A stretch of 64,000 nucleotides of DNA from Hydractinia symbiolongicarpus (Eukaryota; Cnidaria; Hydrozoa; Anthoathecata; Hydractiniidae): assembly GCF_029227915.1 (NCBI RefSeq), contig NC_079875.1, forward strand, positions 10,103,001 to 10,167,000, written 5' to 3'. Made by a program: the position numbers and the translations under genes. This document shows positions 49,617 through 61,269 of the stretch, in pieces. Position 1 is the first letter of the stretch. Each line of letters opens with the position of its first letter. The notes beneath the pieces were generated by a model. It did no database searches. It saw only the letters and a program-made list of their open reading frames with translations, and was not told the DNA's origin.

Positions 49617-50273
49617 TATATAATAATACGCCAGTTCCGTCTGTCTGTGACTTTGGCAAAGTTGATATCGTCATATTCCTTTGATGTCGCAAAAAAATGC
49701 ATGTCTAATATGTCAAATTTTCTGACGTTACGGCGCGACGTCAATAATACTACCTTAACGTCAAAAAGTTATAATAAATTAATAAAGGCCAAATAACTTG
49801 GAAACAAGGTAGTGTCGTCAATGATTTTTCACCGCGTGGGTAACTAGAGACCACCTGGGACCAATTTGGGTAAGTTTCCCAAACCTAGGTCCCCGAATCC
49901 GTTTCGGAATGGACGGGTTAATGACGTCATTAAAAAACCTTCAAATATCTCTTCTACCGTATATTTAAAGTACATGATCCTATACGTTTTCTTGATCGGC
50001 GTTTCATAATCTATACAATGAAGGCAACGGGTGTACAAATTTCCTAAAAAATTTTGGTTTTGACGCGCTAATGCTGACGTCAGCAAAATTTTTAAACTGT
50101 TAAATCTCAATAACCGTTCATCAACAGCACATGATCATATACATTTTCTTGATAGGCGCTTTAAGCTCTCGACAATATACAAAATTTTAATTTTTTTTTA
50201 GTGGATGGGTTGCTGACTTCATCAAAATTTTTATGCTGCCTCAGTAGATTTTTCCACGGACCTTATCGGCTAG
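49617..50273 (+). mobile_element. Helitron, 657 bp, complete ends
   Basis: It starts A|TCTATATAATAATACGCC and ends with the hairpin relic GTAGATTTTTCCACGGACC and CGGCTAG before T. It contains the family's CCGTCTGTCTGTGAC and TTTTCTGACGTTACGGCGCG segments. It has no open frame for a Rep/helicase, so it is non-autonomous. Confidence 0.75.
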
Positions 50274-50589
50274 TCTATAATCATTTCTGTAATATATCTT
50301 GTTACTTTGGCACATTTCACCGTAACGAAACCATTCATTGGTTATGACTTTATAAAAGTTGATGGCACATGAATAAGAGAAGATAAAAACTAGTTTCTAA
50401 CATTTATGGTGACATTCCATAGTCAGGTGCCACTTTGAGCCTGACGCGGAAGATCTAGAAGACGCAGACTGGGTACCCGAGTCTGACGCTCCATGCACCA
50501 GGATAAACAAGATCTTCAACAGTAACATAGCTATCGTTTTTCAGGTTAGTAGTGTAGATGATGTCCCATGCTCGCACGAAACAAGAAAC

Positions 50590-52750
50590 ATGCGGAGAAT
50601 TTATCGGATTTGCCATTGATCAAATCCTTCATGTGGATATTAAATGAGGCTTATAAGAGGAGCATAAAGAATGCATAGAGATACCTGCCTGAATATCTAG
50701 ACAAAAAGGCTATCATCAACCCTGGGAATGACGATGAAAAGTGCTTCAAGTGGAGCGTTATTGCAGCACTCTGCCATGAGGAGATCGATAAAAAGCCGCA
50801 AAGGGCAACAAAACTTCGAAAGTTTAAAAATCGTTACATCTGGCAAGGAGTCCTTCTAGCCAGTAACAAGATTTCCAGTTTGAGAAAGACAACTCAGACA
50901 TTGCAATGAGCGAAGAGCGAAAAATGGCTGAAGTATTACAATGGTCAGATACTACTCAGGGTGGCGTTTGCCATATACCCAAACTCCGAAAGCCTGCTCA
51001 TCCCGGTAGAAAATGACAGGGAGATCAGCACGTACCATCTGGTTTGTTCACCTATGGCAAATTTGCTTACGGAGGAGTTTCCGGATCAGGTAAAAGTGTA
51101 CCGTGGCAAGGACTTTGTAGAGCGTTGTGTGGGCCATTTAAAAGATATGATGCAGTTGCAAGATACCTTCCTTTAGAAAACAATGATGGAGCTGACAGAT
51201 GGGGAGAAGAGAAAGCACAAGAAGGCAACGGTATGACATCTGCATAAAGCCTTTTAATGGCTCTGAAATAATTGCAAGGTCCGTGACCACTGCTTTTTAT
51301 TAAGCTGCGGCGCATAATACTTGAAACCTGAATTAAAAGATCCCAAAATATATTCCTATCATCTTTAACAACCTGAGTAGGTATGACGTGCATCTGTTCA
51401 TCAGAGAACTAGGGGAGAAATATAACGCGCAAAACAGAACACGCGGAGAAGCCGGAGAATTATATTAGCTTTAACGTAGCAGGCGCCACAAACTCCGGTG
51501 GAGAAAAGGTGTTCAAGAAGATAGAGAATAGGTTCATTAATAGCTGCAGATTTCTGCAATCGAGACAAGCTATAAGTAACCTGAACGATGAACACTGCAG
51601 AATTATCCGATGGTTCGTCAAACCTATTTAAGTTGATGCGACGCAAGGGCGTGCACCCATACAAACAAACGGATGGATGAGAACGCCTCGAAAAAACGTA
51701 GTTACTTCCAAAAGAATCGTTATGCAGTAAACTGATTATGAGAGGCATCTCCGACGCAGACTACAAGCATGCCTAGAGAGTATAGAAGAGCTACACCAGG
51801 AAATGATCGGTGGTTATCATAACACCTACTTAGCGACAGATGTGTTAATTCCTGCAGATGTCTTAGAAAATTTCTGGGACGTCTGCTTCTACAACGTTAA
51901 GCTGAACCCTGCGCTCTTTACAGTACTTCAGACCTGGCCTGGAAAGCAGCACTTAAGAATACAGGAATATAGCTAGGGCTCCTCACAGATCCTGACATGG
52001 ACGGATCACACAAGCTGTACACTGCTATGACAAGGTTAAAAATAGTATATGGGTAATCAGTATAATCCAGACATCATATTCCAGCATCTTCGTTCCTGCA
52101 GTACTTCGATGCGAACAACCTCTATGGTTGTGCGATGACTCAGGAGCTGCCAACACATGGCTTCAAGTGATTCCTCAAGACGGATAAATTTACGGCAAAG
52201 CAAATTGCAAATCTGGTCAGAAAGAGCGGGCACGGTTACCTGTTCGATGTGGATGTCGATTATCCCAGGACGCTGCGCGATAAGCATAACGAAATACTGT
52301 TTCTGTCAGAGCGCGTGACGATCAACGCAAAGGAAAAGCTCGTACTAAACTTAAAGGACAAGCGTAGGTACATAGTACATATCAGAGCATTTCATGAGGC
52401 TATAGAGCACGCCCTAATACTAAAAAAGGTACACCAATTCGTGCAGTTCCAGCAGAGTCCATGGATTAGGTCCTCCATCGCTTTTAATGCCAGACTGAGG
52501 ACCGCCCGGAACCAGTTTGATAGGACCTTTTTGAGACACGCTTCGATACAAGCGCATCCAGCAAGGAAGATGCAAGACCACTTCCGATCGGTAAGAACAA
52601 GAAGGTTGTGATTTTGATAAAGGACGAACTAGGCGGAAAAATCATGAAAATCATCTTTTCGGCACTTAGAGCAAGACTGTGTGCCTACAAGAGTCTAATG
52701 GAAAAGGGTGTTTATCGAAAAGCAAATGTTGCGATGAAATGCGTCACGGA
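50590..52750 (+). pseudogene. Decayed Polinton/adintovirus-type DNA polymerase B, plus-strand copy
   Basis: In several alternating frames this stretch shows segments of a protein-primed family B DNA polymerase as found in Polintons and adintovirus-like elements of animals. At 50690-50800 is the segment just upstream of the exonuclease region. At about 51350-51770 are exonuclease-domain segments, and at 52100-52260 the palm region with its YFDANNLYGC motif. At 52260-52520 the sequence continues. Many stops and shifts interrupt it. The enzyme would copy the element's linear DNA; this copy is dead. No capsid, packaging ATPase or integrase was recognised beside it. Confidence 0.65.
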
Positions 52751-52899
52751 GTAGTTTGTTACCTTAGATTGACATACGAGGCAGGTGTTTATCCAGCAGA
52801 AAGAGAATCAAGTCTACACTCAAAAGGTGAACAAACTAGCGTTAAACCGTGCTGATAACAAGAGGCTCGTACAAGCAGACCAGATCCGAACAATGGATG

Positions 52900-53860
52900 C
52901 GGCCACTACGCTCTAAGAAGAAGAAATAAAAGTCATTTATCATGATTATAAAGCGGTTTGATGTATAAAGTCTGTGATGTATAAGTTCGCAGAATACCAG
53001 AAGGTTGAGAATTTTTGTTTCTGAGAAACATTGAAATATGCCATATTATTGCCATAGCACTGGCCTACAAGTTGCTCTTGCTCTGCGTTCTACGACACCG
53101 GAATCTTATAAAAAAATGTCTTGGAAATGTTGGATGCGGAAGTCACAGCAGAGAAGCCTGTCGACAAACTTCAAACATTTAAGGATGCTCTGCGAAAAGA
53201 CAAGGAAATCTAAAATGTACCGAGTTATTCCTAGACACGGCACCGGATGCAGCTGTTGAAAAGACGTATGCCGAATGTACTTAACGAGAGCTGTACGAAA
53301 AAGGAGAGAAAATAGCTCGAGCGCTCTCTGATTTGTGTACATAGATGTTCCCTCTATGTACGCAAATCTTAAGAAATGTTATTTACCTGGACGGCGCTGA
53401 AGGTCTGAGAAAAAAGATCGTGAAAGGTCCTATTATTACAGAATCTATGGCAGACCTAGGAATCCTTGTATACTGCGCATTCCGTAAATTGCTCGCAACC
53501 CTGGTTGCTGAATATACCTTGAATCACACTCATTTGTCCAAGAGAAAGGAAGATGTCAAGGGCTACATGAAGAAAAAGTAGAGGATGGATTTAAAAACGC
53601 CAGATGAAGTTGAACAGCTATGGAATATATACAACACCAGAACAGACCATCTGGTATTGGACGAGTGAGTTGAAGGTTTGGATTGGACAAAAATTGCATT
53701 TGATGAGGGCTTTAAATTAGTAGAATGGCTTGGTGTCAGCGTGAATACAAATATCGTTCCAGCTCAAAAATACCTTATCGTGGCACTTCCCTAAGTGGAA
53801 TCCATGTCTCTGGATGCAATAGGGCGCGCAATAAGGGATTTGAGATGGAAGTATGATTTT
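52900..53860 (+). other. Unassigned part of the G+C-rich block
   Basis: Short open frames (53038-53259, 53345-53581) have no domain I recognise. The base composition is like the flanking polymerase relics, so it may be further element sequence. Confidence 0.35.
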
Positions 53861-53899
53861 ATTTGTTAATCACCACATAAATTAAATGAATGTAACCGC

Positions 53900-55860
53900 A
53901 AGAATAAACAAAAACTTACATAAGAATCAGGTCGAAAGTAGTTCTTCAAGTGTTAGGAAACCTAAGTCAAGTGTCACTTCAAAGTTTATACTATGGTGCA
54001 GAAGCGTAAAATTTCCAGGAAATCTTCCTTAAAGCGACACCATACATGTACGGCATTTGGATACTGGTTCTATCATGATCATATCAAAGTATCGCACTCT
54101 TAGCGTGTTATGTATCGTTGTGAGCTTTTTCCGTTGGCTTATAGGTGTCAAGAAGTAGCTCGTCTTTGGCAAAGTAGGTGGTGATGGTCGCCGAGTCTAG
54201 TCTGGTCGCCTTCTGGTGTGATGCAGTCATTCCATACAGTTAAGGTATTTCAGAGATGCCTATCATTTTGGGTTTACTGTGGAACGCGCATTTTGGGGGC
54301 AACTCCGTCTCTTCAAGGCGTTCTCGTGCATTAATATACTCGTATGAATATACGCCCTTTGTCGCATCAGCTAGAATAGATCTTCTTGCTTGACAGACCA
54401 TCGGAGATATTTGCACTGTTTATTTCTCAGGTTATTTAACAGCTTGATGGCAGAAATCTACAGCTATCAATCAGCCTAACCTCTATCTTCCTCAACACCT
54501 GCTTTCCGTCAGAGTTGGTGATGCCTCCTAGCGGAACATCGACTTTTGCGTCGAAGCTGATGTACTTTCCCAAGTTCTCCGCAATACAGCCTATATCTTG
54601 CGTGTTATGTTTCTTGGCGACTTATCAGATAAACAGTTGCGCATTGTACCCACTCAGATTCTCGAGGATGATAAGAATGTGCTTGTGGATCTGTTATTTC
54701 AGATTGCAGTCGTTGTGTTCCGCGCCTCCGTATAGAGCTGTGAAATAAAAGTGGTCACGGACGTTTCGATTTTTTGCAGGGTCGTCGAAAGGCTTCGTGC
54801 AGATGTGGCATTTTTTGGCCTCGTTGTCGAATCGCTTGACACAGTCTTTTCCACGGTAAAGCTTCAGCAGATTCAGTGCATCCCCGTAAGCAGATTTGCT
54901 ATAGGTGCATCAACCAGACGGTATTTTCTAATTCAGCTTCTGCGTTTTACCCCCTCTCCCATCTTTTTTCTGGATGAATAGGCTTTCGAAATCTACGTAT
55001 ATCGCAACGGTACCCTACACTGCGTCCAACCATTTTTCACTTTTCTTTGGCATTGCGACCCTGACTGCCACGTGATCTATATAGTACTCATAGCGCTTGT
55101 TTCTCGACTAGCATTTGTTGAGGGCGTGCTAGCAAGTGAGACAGTAATGTATTGTCTTGTGATTATTAGATGTCTCGCATTCTAGCAACCTTGGGACATT
55201 ATTGATGTTCGTGTAGTGCGTCTTCGGCCGTAATCACTATTCAACGTCGTTCTTGCAGTTGATGATAGCCTTTTTTCTAGAGATCTAGGCAGGTAGCTTT
55301 ATGATGAAAAACCTCTTGTGACCACAGCCTATGGAATTCTATCTATTTGCAGGATCCAATCTATGGCAAACTCGCTTTGTGGTAGAGTTGTATGCTTTAC
55401 ATTCTCCTGGATCTGCGCGAACATGGTGTCCAGTATATTACCTACATTACTACCCTGGAAAACCAAGGTTAGATTGTTTCTGAACACCTTGCCTATCCAG
55501 ATGTATGAATCGTCAGAGCCGGGTACTTTATCTGCTCTGCTCCTTCTAGATTCCACAGATTCACATGGACTGCTGCACTTTGGCGGAGCCCATGCCCTTT
55601 ACCTGTTTTTCGATCATTGTCTTGACGTTGCATGTCACCATCGCCATATATCTATCAATGTCAGGTTTTTCTATGCCCAGGATGCGAAAGCTCGGAATGC
55701 CTTGCCCCTGGATACTGTCGAGGTAGTCCTTCTCCGCCTAATCCTTAACTTCGTCATTAAGCGTGTGGTGTCGTCCGCAAAAGCGTCACCAGTAGCTGAT
55801 ACAGCGCTGTATAGTTTTCTCTTTATATTTTTTTTTTACTCTTAGATTTTTTATCCTTTT
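53900..55860 (-). pseudogene. Decayed Polinton/adintovirus-type DNA polymerase B, minus-strand copy
   Basis: Read on the minus strand, the N-terminal region (about 55329-55560, including IWIGKVFRNNLTLVF) comes first. Exonuclease-domain segments follow at about 54400-54700 (for example IGCIAENLGKYISF and RLIDSCRFLPSS). Frames change and stops occur throughout. It covers mainly the part of the protein that the plus-strand copy shows poorly, so the two may be one element broken and partly inverted, or two copies. It is non-functional. Confidence 0.6.
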
Positions 55861-58016
55861 AGACAATTCTGAGACGTTTCCTCTCTCTACTTATTCTTTT
55901 AATGATGTCGTCGGATTTGAGGGAATTCCCCTTTTTCCAGTGGGGGAAGGGGGGGGGGGGGATAGAGGAGTTCAAGCTGGAACGTTGTCAATAGATTGAT
56001 AAAGTGCTGCGGAGCGGGTCGGGAGCGGCAATTTATGATGTCAACAGATATTATTAGGGTAGCTGCGGAGGGACTCTGATGCGACGATTTACGTTGTCCC
56101 AGAACGTACATACCTTTAAAATATCGTTTACTTCTTTGCACGAAAGAATAACGGATATACGTTCCTTCTATATACACCCGAATATCGTGTTGACCTTTAC
56201 TGGGTGGCAATGAATACTAAACTAAAATTGATAATTCTTGTTTATATATTATGAAAAATAGTGTAATAGTTACAAGTTACAGTTTTTGAAAATTCAAACA
56301 CAACAAGCTTTTATGTTTTTGTGTGTGTGTACGCGTATTACAAAATAATTTCATTTCATTTTAACTGCAAAAAACGTACAGCAGTAAGCGTAGTAACTCG
56401 ATGGAGCAATTGAATGCGTTTATCTATTCTTATAATGACATTTTTCGCAATAACCTATAAAAACGTTACCCACCAATGTTTTCCTCACAACCCTTTTAAA
56501 AAAACTTTCGTCAGTCAAATTATTTGCAAATTTTTAGCGATAAATTTGCGATAATTATCAAAGCGAAATTATTTTTCAAGGTTTACTATTTTATCTGATA
56601 TTTAGTTGCAAATAAAAAAAAAACAGAAACAAGAATAAATAATTTGCTTTTTTTAGAAAAAACAATCGCCAAATTAAAATTTTGAATAATTTCGCAGTCT
56701 CTAGGGAAAACCGCGAAATTTTCTTAAAGGAACAAAATTTCGCGATCACAAAACATGTAACTGTGTGTATTTTATATGCTGAAGAAAAATGGAGAAATTA
56801 TAAATTACAAAAATGTAACTAAACGTATATACATAGAAACATACAATATATTGTTTTAAATAATTCTAATTGAGTTTCAATGTTTGATGGAGAACACATA
56901 ACGAGTGTGCATGCGAAACTTTTAACACAATCTAGAAACACAAAAAACGAACACACAAACTTTTAGGCATTTGAAATTTACCCAATCTTTGTATCACCTT
57001 CCACCACCATCCATACGAGTACTTGAAAGATTCTCACCATAGCAAATAGATTTTTCCCAGACAATATTACAATTAATACACAAAACTGGATGATGGTATT
57101 TTAGAATAATCCAAGTAAAGTAACTGGATGTTTGTATTTTAAAATAATCCAAGTAAATTATGAATATAGTGATAGAAACTTCACACATTGAGTCAATTTA
57201 AATATCCCATTCCCATTAGGGGAGGTAACTGCAAGGACCAGCCTTGATTAACCAAGGTTACTTCTTTTGCCATTACCGACAAATAATAAGCTTATCGAGC
57301 AGAATACAAAACAATTTCTAAGGGACAACGCAAGACAATAATAAACCGCTCAAACTTCATCCCTATACAAAACCGGTTAAAATATGAAAAAAAGCTTTTG
57401 TCTGATAGGAAAACATCATATTGCCAAATGATGTAATGTTCAGTTCAGTTTGGGTAACTGATTTTTTTATGCTTTCAACTCACCAATCACACACGATATC
57501 AGCAAGTCACGTGCTACCTCAGTACGGAGTCAGCTTTAAATGGCCGCCTTCGTTTCTAAATAAAAATATTCTGGTTAACGGGTAGCCATTTAACTGCATC
57601 AATAATATTTAGACATTTTACACATTTTTCTCTGTAAAATACTCCCGAAGACAATCTTTATGACAAGAAATACAGAAAACATTGCATTAAGTAATTATTA
57701 AAGTCTAATCCCAACCTTTTTTTTTTCGCTCCTAGTTTTAATAAACCAGGAGCTCCCGCGGTTACACTTTTTTGGGAGGAACAAATTCTTTTTTATGCGT
57801 ACAACGCTTTGCGTTCGCGAAAATTTCAAATAGAAAAGTTACATTCGTAGCTCGTAAAATCGGTATCTCCAAAAATCGATAGTTTAAAAAATCGACAGTT
57901 CGTAATACCGACAGTTTGTAAAATCGATAGTTCGGAAAATCGACCGTTCGGAAAACCGACAGTTTGTAAAATCAACAGTTTGCTTTGTAAAATCAAGTTT
58001 AAAAAACTGAGAGTTC
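55861..58016. other. Interval between polymerase relic and MCTP gene
   Basis: It starts with a G run (about 55937-55960) and a 103-codon minus-strand open frame (55899-56210) with no recognised domain. Around 57085-57160 there are two copies of a 38-bp unit (CTGGATG...ATCCAAGTAAA). The last MCTP exon should lie here or be lost; none was recognised. Confidence 0.45.
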
Positions 58017-58100
58017 CTAATATCGACAGATCGTAAAATCGACAATTCGAAAAACCGTAAGTTCGTAAAATCGATAGTTCGTTATATCGGGGCTTCGTAT
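57847..58100. repeat. Tandem array of 16-17-bp units
   Basis: About 15 imperfect copies of AAAATCGACAGTTCGTA-like units follow one another immediately downstream of the last identified MCTP exon. Confidence 0.75.
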
Positions 58101-58139
58101 CATGTATAGTTTAAACAATTGTTTTATATGTACACTTAC

Positions 58140-58347
58140 CACTTCAGGATCAGATGGAATTCGCGATAAGAAATCCAACAACTCGTTATTTGGAATGGCG
58201 TTTGGTTTGCGTATTCTTTTCGTGAATTTATTGATACCCCATGCTAACAGTAAGTAACGAAGCGGAACCATATACAGTACAATTGTTCCCAACAACAAGA
58301 TCACCATTAATAAATATGATAAGAATGGTATTGTCCAATTGAACGTA
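58140..58347 (-). CDS. MCTP: MCTP exon: second membrane segment and C-terminal motif
   Basis: Acceptor TTTAACTTTAG precedes TACGTTCAATTGG and the donor is GAAGTG|GTAAGT. It encodes [10 protein letters not shown], a hydrophobic segment (about 25 residues, [16 protein letters not shown]) and then the hallmark [19 protein letters not shown], with [14 protein letters not shown] after it. This stretch is nearly invariant in MCTP1/MCTP2 (multiple C2 and transmembrane proteins, calcium-binding proteins of ER and endosomal membranes). The 3'-terminal exon was not identified. Reading past the donor gives an unrelated tail to a stop at 58017. Confidence 0.9.
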
Positions 58348-59325
58348 CTAAAGTTAAAAAAATGAGCGCGGTTAGAACAGTGATTGGTTAAATAAGGATA
58401 CTTTAGTAAGGGTATACGCTTAAATACTATGAATAGGTTAAGTTCACTGTAAAAAGGTGTAATCCGTTACAGGTCTGACCGGTAATGAAGCCATAACAAC
58501 ATTTAACAACGTAAAATAAATGCAGACAGATGAAAATTGAAAATTTTTCTCTGCAATCGTAGTCAGATAGAAATTTGACAAACATGACAATGTGTATAAA
58601 CAAAAAAGAAAGTATAAGTTTTGAATAATTTTTGCTTTTACAAAAATTTTTTCTTGCAATCAATTATAAAAATTTTTCAGATTCACCAGCAACAAAAAAA
58701 GTTTATCAGGATCCTTTTCTCCCTGTTCAAGTCAAACCCAAGGAGTGGAGTTAAAAATCTCGAGATTAAAAACAAAAAATAGTAATTTAAAAAATAGAAA
58801 TTAACACGGATGTCTACTTACAAAAAGCGTTAAAATAACGCGAATCAAGAAAATGTTTATTTTATTATGAGAATTCGTTTATTGATATCCTTTTTTCTTT
58901 TTAAACGTCTGCAATATGAGATACCCTGCAACCTGCTTTAATCACGTGAGGTGGGTGACTTGTATCAAAAGTGAAGCATAAGTGGGTGTGAGCTTAATAT
59001 TGCTATTACTAGAAAAATATATTTTTAAACTTTAATCACGGGTTTTGAATTAACTTGTAAGCTTCTGAACGTCCTGGAAATTACGTTACATTTCAATAAG
59101 GGGCAGTTAATTAACGCAAATTATGAAAAAAATCGCGTTAATTTTGTGCGCCGGAAATGTCCAGGAATAAGGTAACCAAAGAAACGAAATATAATTCGCA
59201 AAAAAAATGCAAAACGTAAAATCAAAACATAAAAGGGCACCCTAGAATATCACAAGGATGATAAACGCTTTTGTACACCGAACAGAGTAATCTTGTTAAC
59301 AAAACACAAAAAATAGGATACATAC

Positions 59326-59432
59326 TTCTTGATTCTCTCACCAAACGATGCGACATTATCCATGTGGTTTTGCACCAACATGCAAATGTTGTTGATCGCT
59401 TCAAGTTTTTCACGAAATGTCTTTGCTCTACC
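59326..59432 (-). CDS. MCTP: MCTP exon: linker before second membrane segment
   Basis: Acceptor TTTTTATAG precedes GGTAGAGC and the donor is AAGAA|GTATGT. It encodes GRAKTFREKLEAINNICMLV followed by the conserved NVASFGERIKK, the juxtamembrane stretch of MCTPs. It ends with 2 nt of a codon, which the next exon completes as Asn. Confidence 0.87.
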
Positions 59433-59439
59433 CTATAAA

Positions 59440-59665
59440 AATACATCTATCCATCGTAAGTATTTATCTATCTGCCGTAAATATTTATCTATCCATCTAT
59501 ATTATAATGCCCGTATACGTCCGTCCGTCCGTCCGTCTGTCACGCAAAATGGTAGCTTAGCTGCGACGGGCGAACCCGTGGATTTTTCCACGGGCTAATG
59601 ACTAGTCATAAGTCTTTATCTATCCATCGTAAGTATTTATCTATCTATCATAAGTATTCATAATC
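59440..59665. repeat. Imperfect TATTTATCTATCCATCGTAAG tandem repeat split by a Helitron
   Basis: Several units of about 20 bp lie before (59446-59495) and after (59616-59660) the Helitron, in an MCTP intron. Confidence 0.65.
59496..59605 (+). mobile_element. Helitron, 110 bp, complete ends
   Basis: It starts A|TCTATATTATAATGCCCG and ends with the hairpin CCCGTGGATTTTTCCACGGG (8-bp stem) and CTAATGACTAG before T. It is the smallest complete member here. Confidence 0.8.
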
Positions 59666-60449
59666 TATCTCTATACAAACTCGCGTGGGCAGATGAATTA
59701 CTATATATTAAACATAACGTAAAATGCCGTAATCAAGCGCTTATCAGCGGTGATATTAACACATTTGGCGCTTCTGAGGACGCGCTTATCCACAGGTGCA
59801 CTTATAACCGAGCAGAAAAAAGTGTAAGGAAAAACAAAAGAACAACTGAATAATTTTTTTCAATGATGTGTATTACCCTAAAAAGTTCTTATAGAGTATA
59901 AAGTAAAATTGTTTTATATGCTTTAAAAATGGCTTCTTCCTCTAAACGCGCTTTCTAAGGGTGCGCTTATAAATAGGAATAAAATTTTGATAAGGATTTG
60001 GTGTGCTTTACTACGGGTGCGCTTGATTACGGTATGAGATGATTGATAAAGACGGAAATTCTCAATTAGGCAATCTGATAGTTAGATTTAAAGAATTCAA
60101 AATCGCATTATTTAAAATAAAAATATAGCTGACTTATAAGTGGGCAAATGTTTTTACGGACAAGTACATTTTATTTTTCATTGTTAATAAAGCCAGCGTG
60201 GTTAGTCCATTGGTGTCTACCATTTTGTTTTTTCTACTGGCTTTTTCTGTTAATTTTGAAGTGGCTGTTGTTGCCGTAGGTAACGCGCATTGTCTAGTAA
60301 AAACCTTTGTGAACATTCTTTAAAAAAAACTGAATTAGCTTAGCTTTAAATATTCGCATATTACCTTTAAGTAAAGACTCGCCTTGTTCAAGAGATTTTT
60401 CAACTTCCTTTCCCTCTTAAACCTTTCGTTCAAGCATAGAGCAACATAC

Positions 60450-60509
60450 CTTCTTTGGTTTATCGTCATCATCATCATCGTCATCGTCATCCTCGACAGT
60501 TTGCGCCTC
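60450..60509 (-). CDS. MCTP: MCTP exon: acidic linker
   Basis: A 60-nt exon (acceptor TTTTATGCAG, donor AAG|GTATGT). It encodes EAQTVE, ten Asp in a row and KPKK. Acidic runs of this kind sit in the loop between the two membrane segments of MCTPs. Mixed GAT/GAC codons show that the run is not a pure microsatellite. Confidence 0.85.
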
Positions 60510-60670
60510 CTGCATAAAACAAGTAAATTTTAAGACGCAACCGTGAAAAAGAAATCAAACTGGGGGTTAATAAAAACAACTTTTATTGTCTTAGAACATA
60601 CTAAGCGAATACAGCAGACACTGCAACACATTGCAACCATTTGATGTTTTTTTAGTTAGCAAAACAATTG

Positions 60671-60712
60671 ATGCAAACAACAACAACAATAACAACAACA
60701 ACAACAACAACA
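60671..60712. repeat. (CAA)n microsatellite
   Basis: CAACAACAACAATAACAACA-type repeat in an MCTP intron, 42 bases away from the neighbouring exon. Confidence 0.85.
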
Positions 60713-60753
60713 GAGAGCGATTCTCCTCCACAGATGTTATAATTAGTACTTAC

Positions 60754-60873
60754 ATCATCTTGATTTTGTCGATTCGGTGATAACATAAACACGATATAAT
60801 TCTTTAATAAGACTAAGAATAATATGAGCGGTAGCATGAACCAATCAAAATTCATCACCAGCAATATATAAAT
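60754..60873 (-). CDS. MCTP: MCTP exon: first membrane segment
   Basis: Acceptor TATATTTTAG precedes ATTTATATATTGC and the donor is GATGAT|GTAAGT. It encodes IYILLVMNFDWFMLPLILFL continuing hydrophobic (VLLKNYIVFML), then SPNRQNQDD. It corresponds to the first hydrophobic hairpin of the C-terminal domain (PRT_C type). The exon is exactly 40 codons. Confidence 0.85.
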
Positions 60874-60954
60874 CTAAAATATACGACATGTATAAAGTGG
60901 AAGGAAAACACCTTTTTAAACAAAACCGAAAACCAAGAAAATTTCTACATAGCA

Positions 60955-61133
60955 TCTCTTTAATAATAGCCGTAGTCTGTCTGTCTGTGTGTCTGCGAAA
61001 GCCATGTCCCTTAACGGAAACACGAAATTTTAAAATGCGCACCAATAACAAATGCGGTATATTTTTGTCCACTTTGTTGCGACTGGTAAATAGACGGGCG
61101 AACCCGTGGATTTTTCCACGGGCTAACGACTAG
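60955..61133 (+). mobile_element. Helitron, 179 bp, first of a head-to-tail pair
   Basis: It starts A|TCTCTTTAATAATAGCCG (like 14298-14473) and ends with the hairpin CCCGTGGATTTTTCCACGGG, CTAACGA and CTAG. The next element begins at the following base. Confidence 0.75.
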
Positions 61134-61269
61134 TCTATATTATAATACCCGTATAAGTCTGCCTGTCTGTCACGCAAAATGGTAGCTTAGCTGCACAATA
61201 GCAAAAAGCACGCAATGCGGTATAAAAAGGACGGGCGAACCCGTGAATTTTGCACGGGCTAACGACTAG
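61134..61269 (+). mobile_element. Helitron, 136 bp, second of a head-to-tail pair
   Basis: It starts TCTATATTATAATACCCG directly at the CTAG end of the previous element. It ends CCCGTGAATTTTGCACGGG, CTAACGA and CTAG before T. Together the pair is bounded by host A (60954) and T (61270). Confidence 0.8.

Noticed and set aside
57170-57232. Last MCTP exon reading LPPLMGMGYLN after CCTTGCAG
   Set aside because: Acceptor and phase fit, but the peptide has no resemblance to MCTP C-termini; too weak to annotate.
57847-58100. CRISPR-like array
   Set aside because: The units follow each other without unique spacers, and this is a eukaryotic sequence; it is a plain tandem repeat.
60134-60316. Minus-strand 60-aa frame as an MCTP exon
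   Set aside because: It does not match MCTP sequence, and the flanking exons (60450-60509 and 59326-59432) already join directly in frame.
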